Assembly: GCA_902776305.1 (NCBI GenBank)
Contig: CACYPS010000004.1
Span: 1 to 64,000 of the forward strand
DNA length: 64,000 nucleotides
Direction of reading: 5' to 3'
Origin: an uncultured Lachnospiraceae bacterium
GTDB lineage: Bacteria; Bacillota; Clostridia; Lachnospirales; Lachnospiraceae
Below the pieces are notes generated by a model. It was not told where the DNA came from. It saw only the letters and a list, made by a program, of their open reading frames with translations, and did not search any database. Below, piece by piece: positions 32,011 through 40,203 of the stretch (position 1 is the stretch's first letter; every line of letters begins with the position of its first letter). A program made the position numbers and the translations under genes.

Positions 32011-33371
32011 GTCTTGTCTTTGAACCCCTTTCCTCTTCGGGCTATGACGTACGCTGCTCCGTTGTGGACGGGGATCTTTCGTATCTCACAGTACTTCCTT
32101 TTTGCGATCCTGCTTGTATATGCCGGATTGACTTCGATCACGTCAATTCCGTTTCTGACTGCCATGTTCCTTATATCGTCCTCATATCTGGAGTAATCCA
32201 GGGTATGGAGCATTTTATTGTATCTCCTGCCTGATCCCCTTTCTGTCAGAGCCTTTTTCTTTTCAAACGACAGGTCCTCTTTTACAATGCTCTTTCCTTT
32301 TGACAGAGCATATCTTCCGATTTCAGCTGTCACCTGGCGCATTTCGTTCGCAGCTCTTCCGCCTGTTCCATGATATCTCAGCCTGTACTGTTTCATGGAA
32401 GTCAGGTTGCCTTTGCCGTCCGTCTCGGCCAGGTCAATATGTCCATCGTTAAAATCGAGGCCGATCACACCGTCGACCGCTGTCGTCATAATGGGCCGTT
32501 TTGCCATGTCGAGCGTCACGATTGCCTGCAGATAGACCTTTCTCCCACGCATCTTGATGCGATATGACACAGGTCTGTCCCGGTTCTGCAGGCTTTCCCT
32601 GAGCTCGTCATCCAGATATTTAAAATGACATCTCCCATGAACATATTTTCCGTCGGAATCGTATTTCCCATCCTTACGGATCCTGACATCATAGCCTCCT
32701 GCTGCATCCGGGCTTAACTGGAACATCTGGTTCCCCGCCGTTTCGTCCCTGCTGCCCAGATAGAAAATGTTGGAATCGCGCTTTTTCCTGTAATCGTTAT
32801 ACCATCCTTTGTGACTGCGGTATCCGTTCTCAGAAAGGCGGTACTGATCATCGAATGTCTTCTTTCCACCGAAGCCTAACGAATACCTGCCGTTCTCCAT
32901 GTCTTTTTCCAATTGGGCCAGCCGGTCCCTGAGCTTCTGCAGCCTCTGATGCTTATAATACAGTTTTTTCTTCAGATCCCGGTATTTTACAAGCTGCTCC
33001 CTGCCCAGCCTGTTCGCAGCGGCATCCTTTTTCCTCATGTTGACGGTAACGGCAATCTTTTCCGTCTGCTGTTCCAGATGGCGGATCCTGTTCCTCAACC
33101 GGCTCCGCTCTGTCTTTTTCAATTCCCTCAGGGCCTTATAACGCCCCTTCATATCGTATATGACGGAATTCGCCGTGCGCTTTGAGACCGAGAACCGTGT
33201 CTGGACCTCTGTATTCAGCTTTGACTTGTTCACAGCGCCGTTCTGTCTGACAATCACGCGCCATACGTAACGCTGTATCCTGCCATAATCTGTTCGGTAT
33301 TTCTGTACGTATTCCATGATGTCATTCGCTTCCCTTGCAGAAAGCCGCGTCTCTGTCGTCAGTACAGGCAT
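32004..33371 (-). CDS. tnpB: TnpB-family RNA-guided nuclease-like protein
   Basis: The 455-residue protein has the TnpB layout: a helical, basic N-terminal half with coiled coil (about 75-155) and a C-terminal RuvC part. RuvC-I Asp is in VIGLDFNDGHIDL (about 305), RuvC-II Glu in SIVKEDLSFEKKK (about 365), and EVNPAYTSRI follows. The usual four-Cys zinc finger is absent, and the RuvC-III region reads VHNGAAYVIARRG, without the usual Asp. This is a known kind of variant among IS607-associated TnpBs but leaves its nuclease activity open. It probably helps retain the element. Confidence 0.8.
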   Translation of the reverse strand: MPVLTTETRLSAREANDIMEYVQKYRTDYGRIQRYVWRVIVRQNGAVNKSKLNTEVQTRFSVSKRTANSVIYDMKGRYKALRELKKTERSRLRNRIRHLEQQTEKIAVTVNMRKKDAAANRLGREQLVKYRDLKKKLYYKHQRLQKLRDRLAQLEKDMENGRYSLGFGGKKTFDDQYRLSENGYRSHKGWYNDYRKKRDSNIFYLGSRDETAGNQMFQLSPDAAGGYDVRIRKDGKYDSDGKYVHGRCHFKYLDDELRESLQNRDRPVSYRIKMRGRKVYLQAIVTLDMAKRPIMTTAVDGVIGLDFNDGHIDLAETDGKGNLTSMKQYRLRYHGTGGRAANEMRQVTAEIGRYALSKGKSIVKEDLSFEKKKALTERGSGRRYNKMLHTLDYSRYEDDIRNMAVRNGIDVIEVNPAYTSRIAKRKYCEIRKIPVHNGAAYVIARRGKGFKDKTV

Positions 33372-33386
33372 TTGACCAACTCCTTT

Positions 33387-33563
33387 TTATGATTCTTCCT
33401 CAAAGAACGTGTCAGGGCTTTTTCTGATAATATCCAGCAGCATCTTCCTGTCGATCTTGTCTGTATCGGAATTCTCGATCAGGTCTTCCAGCATTTCCAG
33501 CGTGTCCTTAGCATGGATCGCCATGAGCATCTGTTCCATTAATTCCCTGTTTTCCTTCTTCAT
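33387..33563 (-). CDS. Small IS607-associated protein
   Basis: The 58-residue acidic helical protein starts MKKENRELMEQMLMAIHAK. It lies between tnpA and tnpB, starting 4 nt after the tnpA stop and ending 15 nt before tnpB, so all three are probably translated from one transcript. An upstream in-frame start overlapping tnpA would give 85 residues. Function is unknown; it may modulate TnpA or TnpB. Confidence 0.55.
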   Translation of the reverse strand: MKKENRELMEQMLMAIHAKDTLEMLEDLIENSDTDKIDRKMLLDIIRKSPDTFFEEES

Positions 33564-33567
33564 AACT

Positions 33568-34242
33568 TCAATGTCTGTCCTCTCTGTCTGAAGCAGCGGA
33601 TGCATCCTTCTGCTTTTTCTTATTTTTCCCACTCCTGAGTCCATACAGTTTTCCGCTGAAACTTGCGATGAGCGCCATCATATCTTCGACCAGTTCTTCC
33701 TGTACTGATCTTTCATGAGCCATGTCCCTGATGACGATGATCGGGACACCTTCGTGTTCAAAGACTGTCTCCAGATAATGAAACCCGAACCTTGTCAATC
33801 TGTCCTTATATGTCACGAATACTCTTGAGACCTTATGGTCGAGCACCATGACCATCAGCTCGTGCAGTTTCCTGCGCCTGTCGTTCAGGCCCGATCCGAC
33901 CTCTTTCATTATAATGGGGTTATGCAGGTCATGTACATTCTCAAGCAGGAACATAGCCTGCCTGTCAAGATCCCCCTTTTGTTTTTGCTCGTGGCTGGAA
34001 ACTCTTACATATATGACATCATGTTTTTTTGCGGTCTCAGTGTCATCGTATAAAAGACCTTTACTGTCCAGATAATTCAGCAGGTCCTCTCTGAATACAG
34101 CCCGCCGGCCTGTTCCTGTCCGTTTTATCGGAAGAGTGCCGTTTTTATCATACACTTTTATGGTGGAATAACTGATATTCAGTATCTCCATGATCTCTCC
34201 CGTCTTGTAGACCGGCTTGGTAAAATCACTGATCTTGTACAT
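33568..34242 (-). CDS. tnpA: IS607-family serine recombinase TnpA
   Basis: The 224-residue protein joins a MerR-like HTH (about 10-60: YKTGEIMEILNISYSTIKVY, YDKNGTLPIKRTGTGRR) to a small serine recombinase domain (about 75-205). The catalytic Ser is in VIYVRVSSHEQKQKGDL, and GSGLNDRRRKL and VFVTYKDRLTRFG are characteristic. The HTH-first order is typical of IS607. It catalyses excision and insertion of the element. A TTTACA-N17-TATTCT promoter precedes it. Confidence 0.92.
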   Translation of the reverse strand: MYKISDFTKPVYKTGEIMEILNISYSTIKVYDKNGTLPIKRTGTGRRAVFREDLLNYLDSKGLLYDDTETAKKHDVIYVRVSSHEQKQKGDLDRQAMFLLENVHDLHNPIIMKEVGSGLNDRRRKLHELMVMVLDHKVSRVFVTYKDRLTRFGFHYLETVFEHEGVPIIVIRDMAHERSVQEELVEDMMALIASFSGKLYGLRSGKNKKKQKDASAASDREDRH

Positions 34243-34288
34243 ACACGTAAAACAGCCTCGCTTTCAAATGATTCATTGATACATATAT

Positions 34289-34317
34289 AGAATAGCACAA
34301 ATCATTACTTATGTAAA
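34289..34317 (-). promoter_or_regulatory. Promoter of the IS607 genes
   Basis: On the minus strand TTTACA (34317-34312) and TATTCT (34294-34289) are 17 bp apart, 47 bp before the tnpA start. Confidence 0.6.
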
Positions 34318-34323
34318 CGAAAT

Positions 34324-34363
34324 ACGGTATATAATAGTATGGTTGCACACTATTATATACCGT
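34324..34363. repeat. Perfect 15-bp inverted repeat at the IS607 left end
   Basis: ACGGTATATAATAGT, a 10-nt loop, ACTATTATATACCGT. It lies directly upstream of the tnpA promoter and is a candidate recombinase binding site. Confidence 0.65.
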
Positions 34364-34472
34364 TACAGATAACTGCAAAACAACCCTTTATTTTCCAGGC
34401 AAAGCATAGTCAGATCGTCGAATTGCTCCGTCTCGCTTGCCGAAATCAGTGGATAAATGGGATTTGAGTTGT

Positions 34473-35714
34473 TTATTCGTAACGCTCATCAATCACGCGC
34501 TTTGATTTCTTTTCACTTCTCGGAAGCAGGCCGTTCTCGACAATTTTGACGATCGGAGTGAAGCCGATTTTGCTCTTGACAGCATGAGCCATTCTGTTAC
34601 CAAGCTGCGCGAAGTCGACACTTCCGTCCACGGCCTCGACATAGAGACGCATGGTATCGCGTCCGTCGAAGTGGGAGATACGGATCTGGTACTCGCTGGA
34701 CGCCTCGTTCGGGAAGGACGCAATGACCTCCTCAATCTGAGCCGGGAATACGTTGACGCCCTTGATCTTCATCATGTCATCGGTACGACCCTTGATGATA
34801 TCGATGAGGGGGTAGGAGCGGCCGCAGGTGCATTTGCCCGGAATGATGCGGGAAAGGTCATGCGTGCGGTAGCGGATGAGCGGTGCGCCTTCTTTCACGA
34901 GTGTCGTGATGACGATTTCGCCCCACTCGCCGTCCGGGAGTACCTTGCCGGTCTGCGGATCAATGATTTCGAGGTAGATGTAGTCGTCCCAGATGTGCAT
35001 GTACTCGGTCTCGGAGCAGTTGATTCCGATGCCCGGTCCGTAGATCTCGGTCAGTCCGTAGATATCGTAGAGCTCGATTCCGAGGATGCTCTGAATTCTG
35101 TCGCGCATTGCTTTACCCCAGCGTTCGGAGCCGATGACGCCTTTCTTAAGATGGATCTTGTTCTTGATTCCGCGCTTCTCGATCTCCTCGGCCAGAAGAA
35201 GGGCGTAGGAGGAAGTGGAGCAGAGGACTGTGGACTTCATATCCATCATCATCTGGAGCTGCTTCTCGGTATTGCCGGGGCCCATCGGAATGACCATAGC
35301 GCCGAGTTTTTCAGCACCGTTCTGGAAACCGATACCGGCAGTCCAGAGACCGTAGCCGGGTGTGATATGAATGCGATCCTGATTGGTGATGCCGGCGGTC
35401 TCATAGCAGCGCTTGAACATCTCGCCCCAGTCGTCAACGTCTTTTGCAGTGTAAGGAATGATGACCGGAAGGCCTGTGGTGCCTGAGGATGAATGGATGC
35501 GGACGATTTCTTCCTCGGGGGCGGTCATGAGGCCGAGCGGGTATGCGTCGCGGAGGTCGTTCTTCTCTGAGAACGGGAGGTTCTCGAAATCCTCTACCGA
35601 GTCGACATGGGTGATGCCGGCCTCGGCGAGTTTCTTGCCGTAGAAGCTGCCTGCGCTTATGAGTGCGTTGATACGGTCGTTGACCTGTGCGAGTTGCTTT
35701 TCTGTTATTTGCAT
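34473..35714 (-). CDS. paaK: Phenylacetate-CoA ligase family protein
   Basis: The 413-residue protein is an AMP-forming acid-CoA ligase: HSSSGTTGLPV phosphate loop (about 80), YGLTEIYGPGI, YRTHDLSRIIPGKCTCGRSYP and the C-terminal DDMMKIKGVNVFP hinge. With iorAB directly upstream on the same strand it probably handles aryl-acetyl-CoA from aromatic amino acid fermentation, or activates aryl acids for reductive carboxylation. It lacks about 20 residues at the N-terminus compared with many PaaKs, and no good ribosome binding site is close to this ATG. The 460-bp gap from iorB is filled by a 74-bp repeat array. Confidence 0.85.
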   Translation of the reverse strand: MQITEKQLAQVNDRINALISAGSFYGKKLAEAGITHVDSVEDFENLPFSEKNDLRDAYPLGLMTAPEEEIVRIHSSSGTTGLPVIIPYTAKDVDDWGEMFKRCYETAGITNQDRIHITPGYGLWTAGIGFQNGAEKLGAMVIPMGPGNTEKQLQMMMDMKSTVLCSTSSYALLLAEEIEKRGIKNKIHLKKGVIGSERWGKAMRDRIQSILGIELYDIYGLTEIYGPGIGINCSETEYMHIWDDYIYLEIIDPQTGKVLPDGEWGEIVITTLVKEGAPLIRYRTHDLSRIIPGKCTCGRSYPLIDIIKGRTDDMMKIKGVNVFPAQIEEVIASFPNEASSEYQIRISHFDGRDTMRLYVEAVDGSVDFAQLGNRMAHAVKSKIGFTPIVKIVENGLLPRSEKKSKRVIDERYE

Positions 35715-35795
35715 AGGGTTTGTCGGAATCCGGGGATTCCACTCCTTTCTATAGAATTCTGTTGATGATAAATATTCTTAATTGCATTCTTGATG

Positions 35796-36175
35796 ATTTC
35801 GGTAAACCGGAGCCTGTCAGTCTTGTAAAGTTTGATGGAATTACGGAAGTAGGAGGCAAAAGCTTGATTACTTCGGTAAATTGCGGCTGCCGGTTCTATA
35901 AAACTTGATGAAATTACGGAAGTAGAGGGCAAAATCTCGCTTACTTCGGTAAATTGCAGCCTGCCAGTCCCATTAAGCAAGATTAAATTACGGAAGTAGA
36001 GGGCAAAAGCTTGATTACTTCGGTAAATTGACGCCTGTCAGTCCCATAAAGCAAGATGGAATTACGGAAGTAGAAGGCAAAAGCTCGATTACTTCGGTAA
36101 ATTGCGGCTTCCGGTTCTATAAAGCAAGATGGAATTACGGAAGTAGAGGGAAAAATCTTGCTTACTTCGGTAAAA
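35796..36175 (-). repeat. 74-bp repeat array 1, between iorB and paaK
   Basis: Left arms (TTACGGAAGT) start at 35841, 35914, 35988, 36062 and 36135, a period of 73-74 bp. Each unit has a facing TACTTCGGTAA arm about 30 bp later and a partly conserved joining sequence (CCATAAAGCAAGATGGAA). A partial unit precedes the first. The last arm ends at the base before the iorB stop codon. Confidence 0.9.
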
Positions 36176-36760
36176 TCAGCCCGCATACTTAAAAGCGCTC
36201 GTATTCAGCTCCAAAAACTTCGGCTTGATTACCTTCGGCATCGCCTCCAGTATATCCGCCTCCGTCAGCCCCAGCGCCCCGGTGCGGACCGCAGCGCCGA
36301 GCAGAACTACGTTGAGACAGCGGGGATTCCCGAGCTCCGCGATAGCTTTCGTACCGTCAACGATAAGCAGATGGTCCTCCGGTATAACAGACTTCAGATA
36401 ACCGATCATCTCGCTTCCGCCATAGGTCGAGCCCAGCAGCGTAGCTGTCGTCGGCTTGACCGCGCGCAGGTTCGTGATGACATAGCCGTCTTTTTTGAGG
36501 AACGGCAGCATGCGGACCGTCTCGCCCGGCTCGAACCCGAGGATGATGTCAGCCTGACCTGTGCCGATCATCGGTGCATACATCTCATCTTCATCGCTGA
36601 TCCGAATGTTACTGAAGACGTTTCCGCCGCGCTGCGCCATACCGATGGTTTCGGCGCTCATGACTTTCATCCCTTTTTCCATGGCGGAGGCCGCGATGAG
36701 CTTGGAGGCGAGGACAGTACCCTGACCGCCTACGCCGCAGAGTATGATGTTCTTATTCAT
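36176..36760 (-). CDS. iorB: Indolepyruvate:ferredoxin oxidoreductase beta subunit
   Basis: The 194-residue gamma-type subunit opens NIILCGVGGQGTVLASKL, typical of 2-oxoacid:ferredoxin oxidoreductase gamma/beta chains, and has MAQRGGNVFSNIRI and GFEPGETVRMLPF. With IorA it oxidises aryl-pyruvates from Trp, Phe and Tyr to aryl-acetyl-CoA and reduces ferredoxin. It overlaps the iorA end by 8 nt. It is cytosolic and oxygen sensitive as a complex. Confidence 0.92.
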   Translation of the reverse strand: MNKNIILCGVGGQGTVLASKLIAASAMEKGMKVMSAETIGMAQRGGNVFSNIRISDEDEMYAPMIGTGQADIILGFEPGETVRMLPFLKKDGYVITNLRAVKPTTATLLGSTYGGSEMIGYLKSVIPEDHLLIVDGTKAIAELGNPRCLNVVLLGAAVRTGALGLTEADILEAMPKVIKPKFLELNTSAFKYAG

Positions 36761-38828
36761 TCAATCCACCTCCAATCGCACCCGTCGGGCATATCTGCGA
36801 GCACAGCGTACAGCCTGTGCAGAGAGAATCATCTATCTGAACATTTCCGTCCGTAATCACAATGCCCGGGCAGCCGATTTCACGGATGCAGCGCTTGCAC
36901 TTGATACATTTTGCCTGATCGATTGTCAGCGGTGCATTCGGTTTGACGATCGCGACGCATGGTGATTTGAAAATAATCGCCTTAACGCCCGGTTCCGCCA
37001 CCGCATGCTTAACGGTCTTGATTGCTTTGGTGAGGTCAAGCGGATCGACTGTCTCGACAAATTTCAACCCGATTCCTCTCAGCACCTTCTCAATGTTGAT
37101 CTTCGCGACCACATCGCCCATCATTGTACGGCCCGTTCCGGGATGCGGCTGATGGCCGGTCATGGCGGTCGTCGAGTTGTCGAGAATGACCACAGTCATC
37201 TCTGACTGGTTATATACTGCGTTGACGATGCCGGTGATTGCCGATGCGAAGAAAGTAGAGTCGCCGACAAATGCAAATGCACTCGTATCCGGCTCTATAT
37301 GTTTCACGCCCTGAGCTATGTTGATTCCAGCACCCATGCAGAGGCATGTATCGCACATGTCGAGCGGCATCGCGTTGCCGAGTGTGTAGCAGCCGATATC
37401 GCCGCAGAATATTGTTTTCTTACCCTGCATTGCGCGCTTCACCGCGTAGAATGAAGCCCGGTGCGGACATCCGGCGCAGAGGACCGGCGGCCGTATCGGT
37501 AGAGCAGGCGGAGCGGGAAACCTGTTGGGGGCAGAGGTATCATCGGATTTATCAGAAGCACCGTTCTGTGAATCCGCAGCGCCCTTTTTGATTGTGCTTT
37601 GAGTGCCATCCTGAGATGGAACTGCCTGTGATACGGAATCATTTGCCCGGTCTTTCTTATCCCATTCAAGGAATTTACGAATATAGCCTTCAACCAGATC
37701 TATGCTGTTCTCTCCCGCATTCTCCGTGTCGTGCGTAAGCTTTCCGAGGATCCTGACGGGGAGGTGATACTTTCCTGCGATATATGTGAGCTCTCGCTCG
37801 ATGACGGGATCAAGCTCCTCGATACAGAGTACTTCATCGAGCCCTTCGAGGAAGCGTACTGCCAGCTTTTCCGGGAAGGGATGCGGGGTCGCGATCTTGA
37901 GAGTGCGCGGGGCATCTTTCCCCTTAAGAACCTCACGCATTAATGCGTAGCCGATTCCGCCGGCGGCAATGCCTCGTTTCGGGCATATACTTGCAGTGTT
38001 TCCCGTTGCTTCTACGACGGGAGAGAAGCCGGAGGCACCAGCATTTTCAGCAGTTCCCGTTGTTTCTGCCGGCAGTTCATTTGCGCTTTGCTCTGCGGCG
38101 TGAGAGACGCCGGTGGCATTTGCACCGGCATCCTTCTCAAAAAGAAGCTCGTTACGCTCATATTCGGAGAAAACATCCGAAAGCTCGACGTTGCGGGCCT
38201 CGATTTTGCGGTGGTTGGCGTTTGAAAGACGCGGGAAAATGACCCAGCGGCGGGAGTCCTTGATAAAGCCTTCGGGTGCATTTGTCTTATATTCGCTCTC
38301 ATCCTTCACATCGATGGAGGCGTATGCGTGGCAAATGCGCGTCGTCGGGCGGAAGAAGACGGGCGTACCGAATTTTTCCGAGATTTCAAATGCATCCTGT
38401 ATCATATCATAAGCTTCCTGCACGGACGTGGGGTCGAAGCACGGGAGCTTACTGAAAGCTGCGAAGTGGCGGGTGTCCTGTTCGGTCTGGGATGAGATCG
38501 GGCCGGGATCGTCAGCGACCATGATGACCATGCCGCCCTTAACGCCGATGTACTCAAGGGACATGAGCGGATCGGAGGCGACATTGAGACCGACCTGTTT
38601 CATGGTGACCATGGTGCGTGCGCCTGCATATGCAGCGCCGGCAGCGACTTCGAGCGCAGCTTTTTCATTTACGGACCACTCGACGTAAGTCTGGTCGGGG
38701 CGGTGTTTAGCGACCGTCTCAAGGACTTCTGTGGAGGGGGTTCCGGGGTATCCGGAGGTGAGATTAAGGCCTGCCGCTATGGCGCCGAGGGCGATGGCGG
38801 CGTTGCCCATGAGAAATTCTTTGTGCAT
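36753..38828 (-). CDS. iorA: Indolepyruvate:ferredoxin oxidoreductase alpha subunit
   Basis: The 691-residue subunit has the pyrimidine-binding part (ALGAIAAGLNLTSGYPGTPS), a TPP-binding region (CAGCPHRASF, GDIGCYTLG and FVGDSTFFASAITGI) and two C-terminal [4Fe-4S] motifs (CIKCKRCIREIGCPG and CTGCTLCSQICPTG). It is longer than most IorA because of two Ala/Ser/Thr/Glu-rich insertions (about residues 233-275 and 405-450) between domains. ATG 38828 has AGGAG 8 nt upstream; an in-frame ATG further upstream is less likely. It heads the iorAB-paaK operon. Confidence 0.92.
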   Translation of the reverse strand: MHKEFLMGNAAIALGAIAAGLNLTSGYPGTPSTEVLETVAKHRPDQTYVEWSVNEKAALEVAAGAAYAGARTMVTMKQVGLNVASDPLMSLEYIGVKGGMVIMVADDPGPISSQTEQDTRHFAAFSKLPCFDPTSVQEAYDMIQDAFEISEKFGTPVFFRPTTRICHAYASIDVKDESEYKTNAPEGFIKDSRRWVIFPRLSNANHRKIEARNVELSDVFSEYERNELLFEKDAGANATGVSHAAEQSANELPAETTGTAENAGASGFSPVVEATGNTASICPKRGIAAGGIGYALMREVLKGKDAPRTLKIATPHPFPEKLAVRFLEGLDEVLCIEELDPVIERELTYIAGKYHLPVRILGKLTHDTENAGENSIDLVEGYIRKFLEWDKKDRANDSVSQAVPSQDGTQSTIKKGAADSQNGASDKSDDTSAPNRFPAPPALPIRPPVLCAGCPHRASFYAVKRAMQGKKTIFCGDIGCYTLGNAMPLDMCDTCLCMGAGINIAQGVKHIEPDTSAFAFVGDSTFFASAITGIVNAVYNQSEMTVVILDNSTTAMTGHQPHPGTGRTMMGDVVAKINIEKVLRGIGLKFVETVDPLDLTKAIKTVKHAVAEPGVKAIIFKSPCVAIVKPNAPLTIDQAKCIKCKRCIREIGCPGIVITDGNVQIDDSLCTGCTLCSQICPTGAIGGGLNE

Positions 38829-38892
38829 GTATTTTGCTCCTTCGTTACACATTGTTATAAGTATAGTCATTTTTGGATGGAGTGACAAGCAC

Positions 38893-38914
38893 TTTAGCGG
38901 TGTAAACCGCTAAA
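38893..38914. promoter_or_regulatory. Palindrome TTTAGCGGT-GTAA-ACCGCTAAA
   Basis: A perfect 9-bp inverted repeat 65 bp before the iorA start, suited as a repressor site for the ior operon. The rest of the 38829-39185 divergent gap shows no gene. Confidence 0.5.
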
Positions 38915-39185
38915 TATCTAAGGACGGAGTGACAATTGCAGGTCAAAACACGGACAGGAAGACGATTCTATGTAGTGGTGTGTTTGTTATTCGCTTGTAA
39001 GAAGAGAGCCGTTGCCCGGAACAGTAACTGAGCGATAAGAAACACTTTCGACAGGTGTTCTTCAATTGACACGTGTGAATAGCCCGTGATACGTTAATTA
39101 GAAGATAACTCGTGTACCTAAAAACATAGTAATTGAAGTACGCGAACAGGGCAAAATCAATCGGAGTACGTGGAGGTAAAAACCT

Positions 39186-40064
39186 ATGACCATAGAAGAA
39201 ATGAAGGCCCGCAAGCAGGCCCTCGGTCTCACAAACCAGGACATCGCGACACTTACGGGAGTACCGCTCGGAACTGTGCAGAAAGTATTCGCCGGTATCA
39301 CGACCTCCCCGCGATACGGGACAGTACTCGCACTGGAAAAAATATTGGGAGATGACAATGTTCTGATGCAAACCGCGCCGGATGAGGAAAGCGCGAAAGA
39401 GAGCATCAGGGAGGATCTGAAGCGGGAACTGGTCATGTATGCTAAATTGATGGATGAGAAGGGACTGGTCAATACGATGGAAGGAAACCTCTCCATCTAT
39501 GACCGCGCGCATGACTTCCTTTACATTACCCCCTCCGGCACCAGAAAGTCTCTGCTCGATGAGAGCATGATCGCTGTTATGCACGGTGACCGGCAGATTG
39601 ACGGAACTCTTAAGAGATCGAGCGAATATCTGCTTCACCTGGCAGCTCTCAAAAATCGTCCGGATGCAAATGCAGTTGCACATCTCCACGCCCCATATCT
39701 CACTGCATATGCCTACTGCGGTAAGAGTATAAAAGTGAATTGCTCTACGACATTTGCCCTGCTTTTTGAGGAAATTCCCTGCCTGCCGTACGGAATGCCG
39801 GGAACCGTCCGCATTGCGGAAGGAATCGACGAAGCGATCGCGGAGCACGACCTGATCCTGCTTGGCAACCATGGGGCTGTGGCTGTCGGTGCGGACATCG
39901 AGTATGCCGTAAGCCTTGTAGAAGCCGCGGAAGAAGTGTTGAAGATTTACAGCTACGCAAAGCAGATAGGCGATGTCGTTGATATTGATCCCGATGATCT
40001 TGAGGAACTTATGGAGAAACATCCTTCCAGCCGCAGAAATCGTATGAGGAGAAGGTTTAATTGA
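39186..40064 (+). CDS. HTH-class II aldolase fusion
   Basis: The 292-residue protein has an N-terminal Cro-like HTH (about 1-58: LTNQDIATLTGVPLGTVQKV) fused to a class II aldolase/adducin domain (about 75-275). The aldolase shows TMEGNLSIYDR (substrate phosphate loop region), VAHLHAPYLTAYA with the HxH zinc ligands and LLGNHGAVAVG with the third His, so the metal site appears complete. The sugar-phosphate substrate is unknown. The fusion could be an enzyme-regulator that represses or senses its own pathway. The HTH is near-identical in pattern to the one fused to Uma2 at 1096-1950. A GGAGG site precedes the ATG. Confidence 0.82.
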   Translation: MTIEEMKARKQALGLTNQDIATLTGVPLGTVQKVFAGITTSPRYGTVLALEKILGDDNVLMQTAPDEESAKESIREDLKRELVMYAKLMDEKGLVNTMEGNLSIYDRAHDFLYITPSGTRKSLLDESMIAVMHGDRQIDGTLKRSSEYLLHLAALKNRPDANAVAHLHAPYLTAYAYCGKSIKVNCSTTFALLFEEIPCLPYGMPGTVRIAEGIDEAIAEHDLILLGNHGAVAVGADIEYAVSLVEAAEEVLKIYSYAKQIGDVVDIDPDDLEELMEKHPSSRRNRMRRRFN

Positions 40065-40121
40065 TTTCCGGCGCACAAAGGATTTTATTCAGTACAATTT
40101 TATAAGTGGCATGTTTGTACA

Positions 40122-40149
40122 TTGACTTTTCACACATTTCCGCTATTAT
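40122..40149 (+). promoter_or_regulatory. Promoter of the ECF S-component gene
   Basis: TTGACT (40122-40127) and TATTAT (40144-40149), spaced 16 bp. No riboswitch was recognised in the 55-nt leader. Confidence 0.55.
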
Positions 40150-40203
40150 AAAAATGCGCTATATCCGAAATAGGTCGGAACAGCAGCAGGGAGGAAATTG
40201 AAT

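Larger units (their letters stand above)
31756..34363 (-). mobile_element. IS607-type insertion sequence
   Basis: Three genes on the minus strand: a MerR-HTH serine recombinase (tnpA), a small ORF and tnpB. A 40-bp perfect inverted repeat (34324-34363) lies before tnpA. About 250 bp follow tnpB (31756-32003), the usual place for an omega-RNA and the right end. IS607 elements make no target duplication and have no terminal inverted repeats, so the outer limits given are approximate. Confidence 0.75.

Noticed and set aside
34584..35486. Long plus-strand open frame opposite paaK
   Set aside because: It is the antisense of a well-conserved gene and has no ribosome binding site or recognisable domain.
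35796..36175. CRISPR array
   Set aside because: Units have 73-74 bp period but the joining sequences are similar to each other, the arms form hairpins, and there are no cas genes or unique spacers.
38943..40076. Long minus-strand open frame opposite the HTH-aldolase gene
   Set aside because: The plus-strand gene has clear HTH and aldolase motifs; the opposite frame has none.
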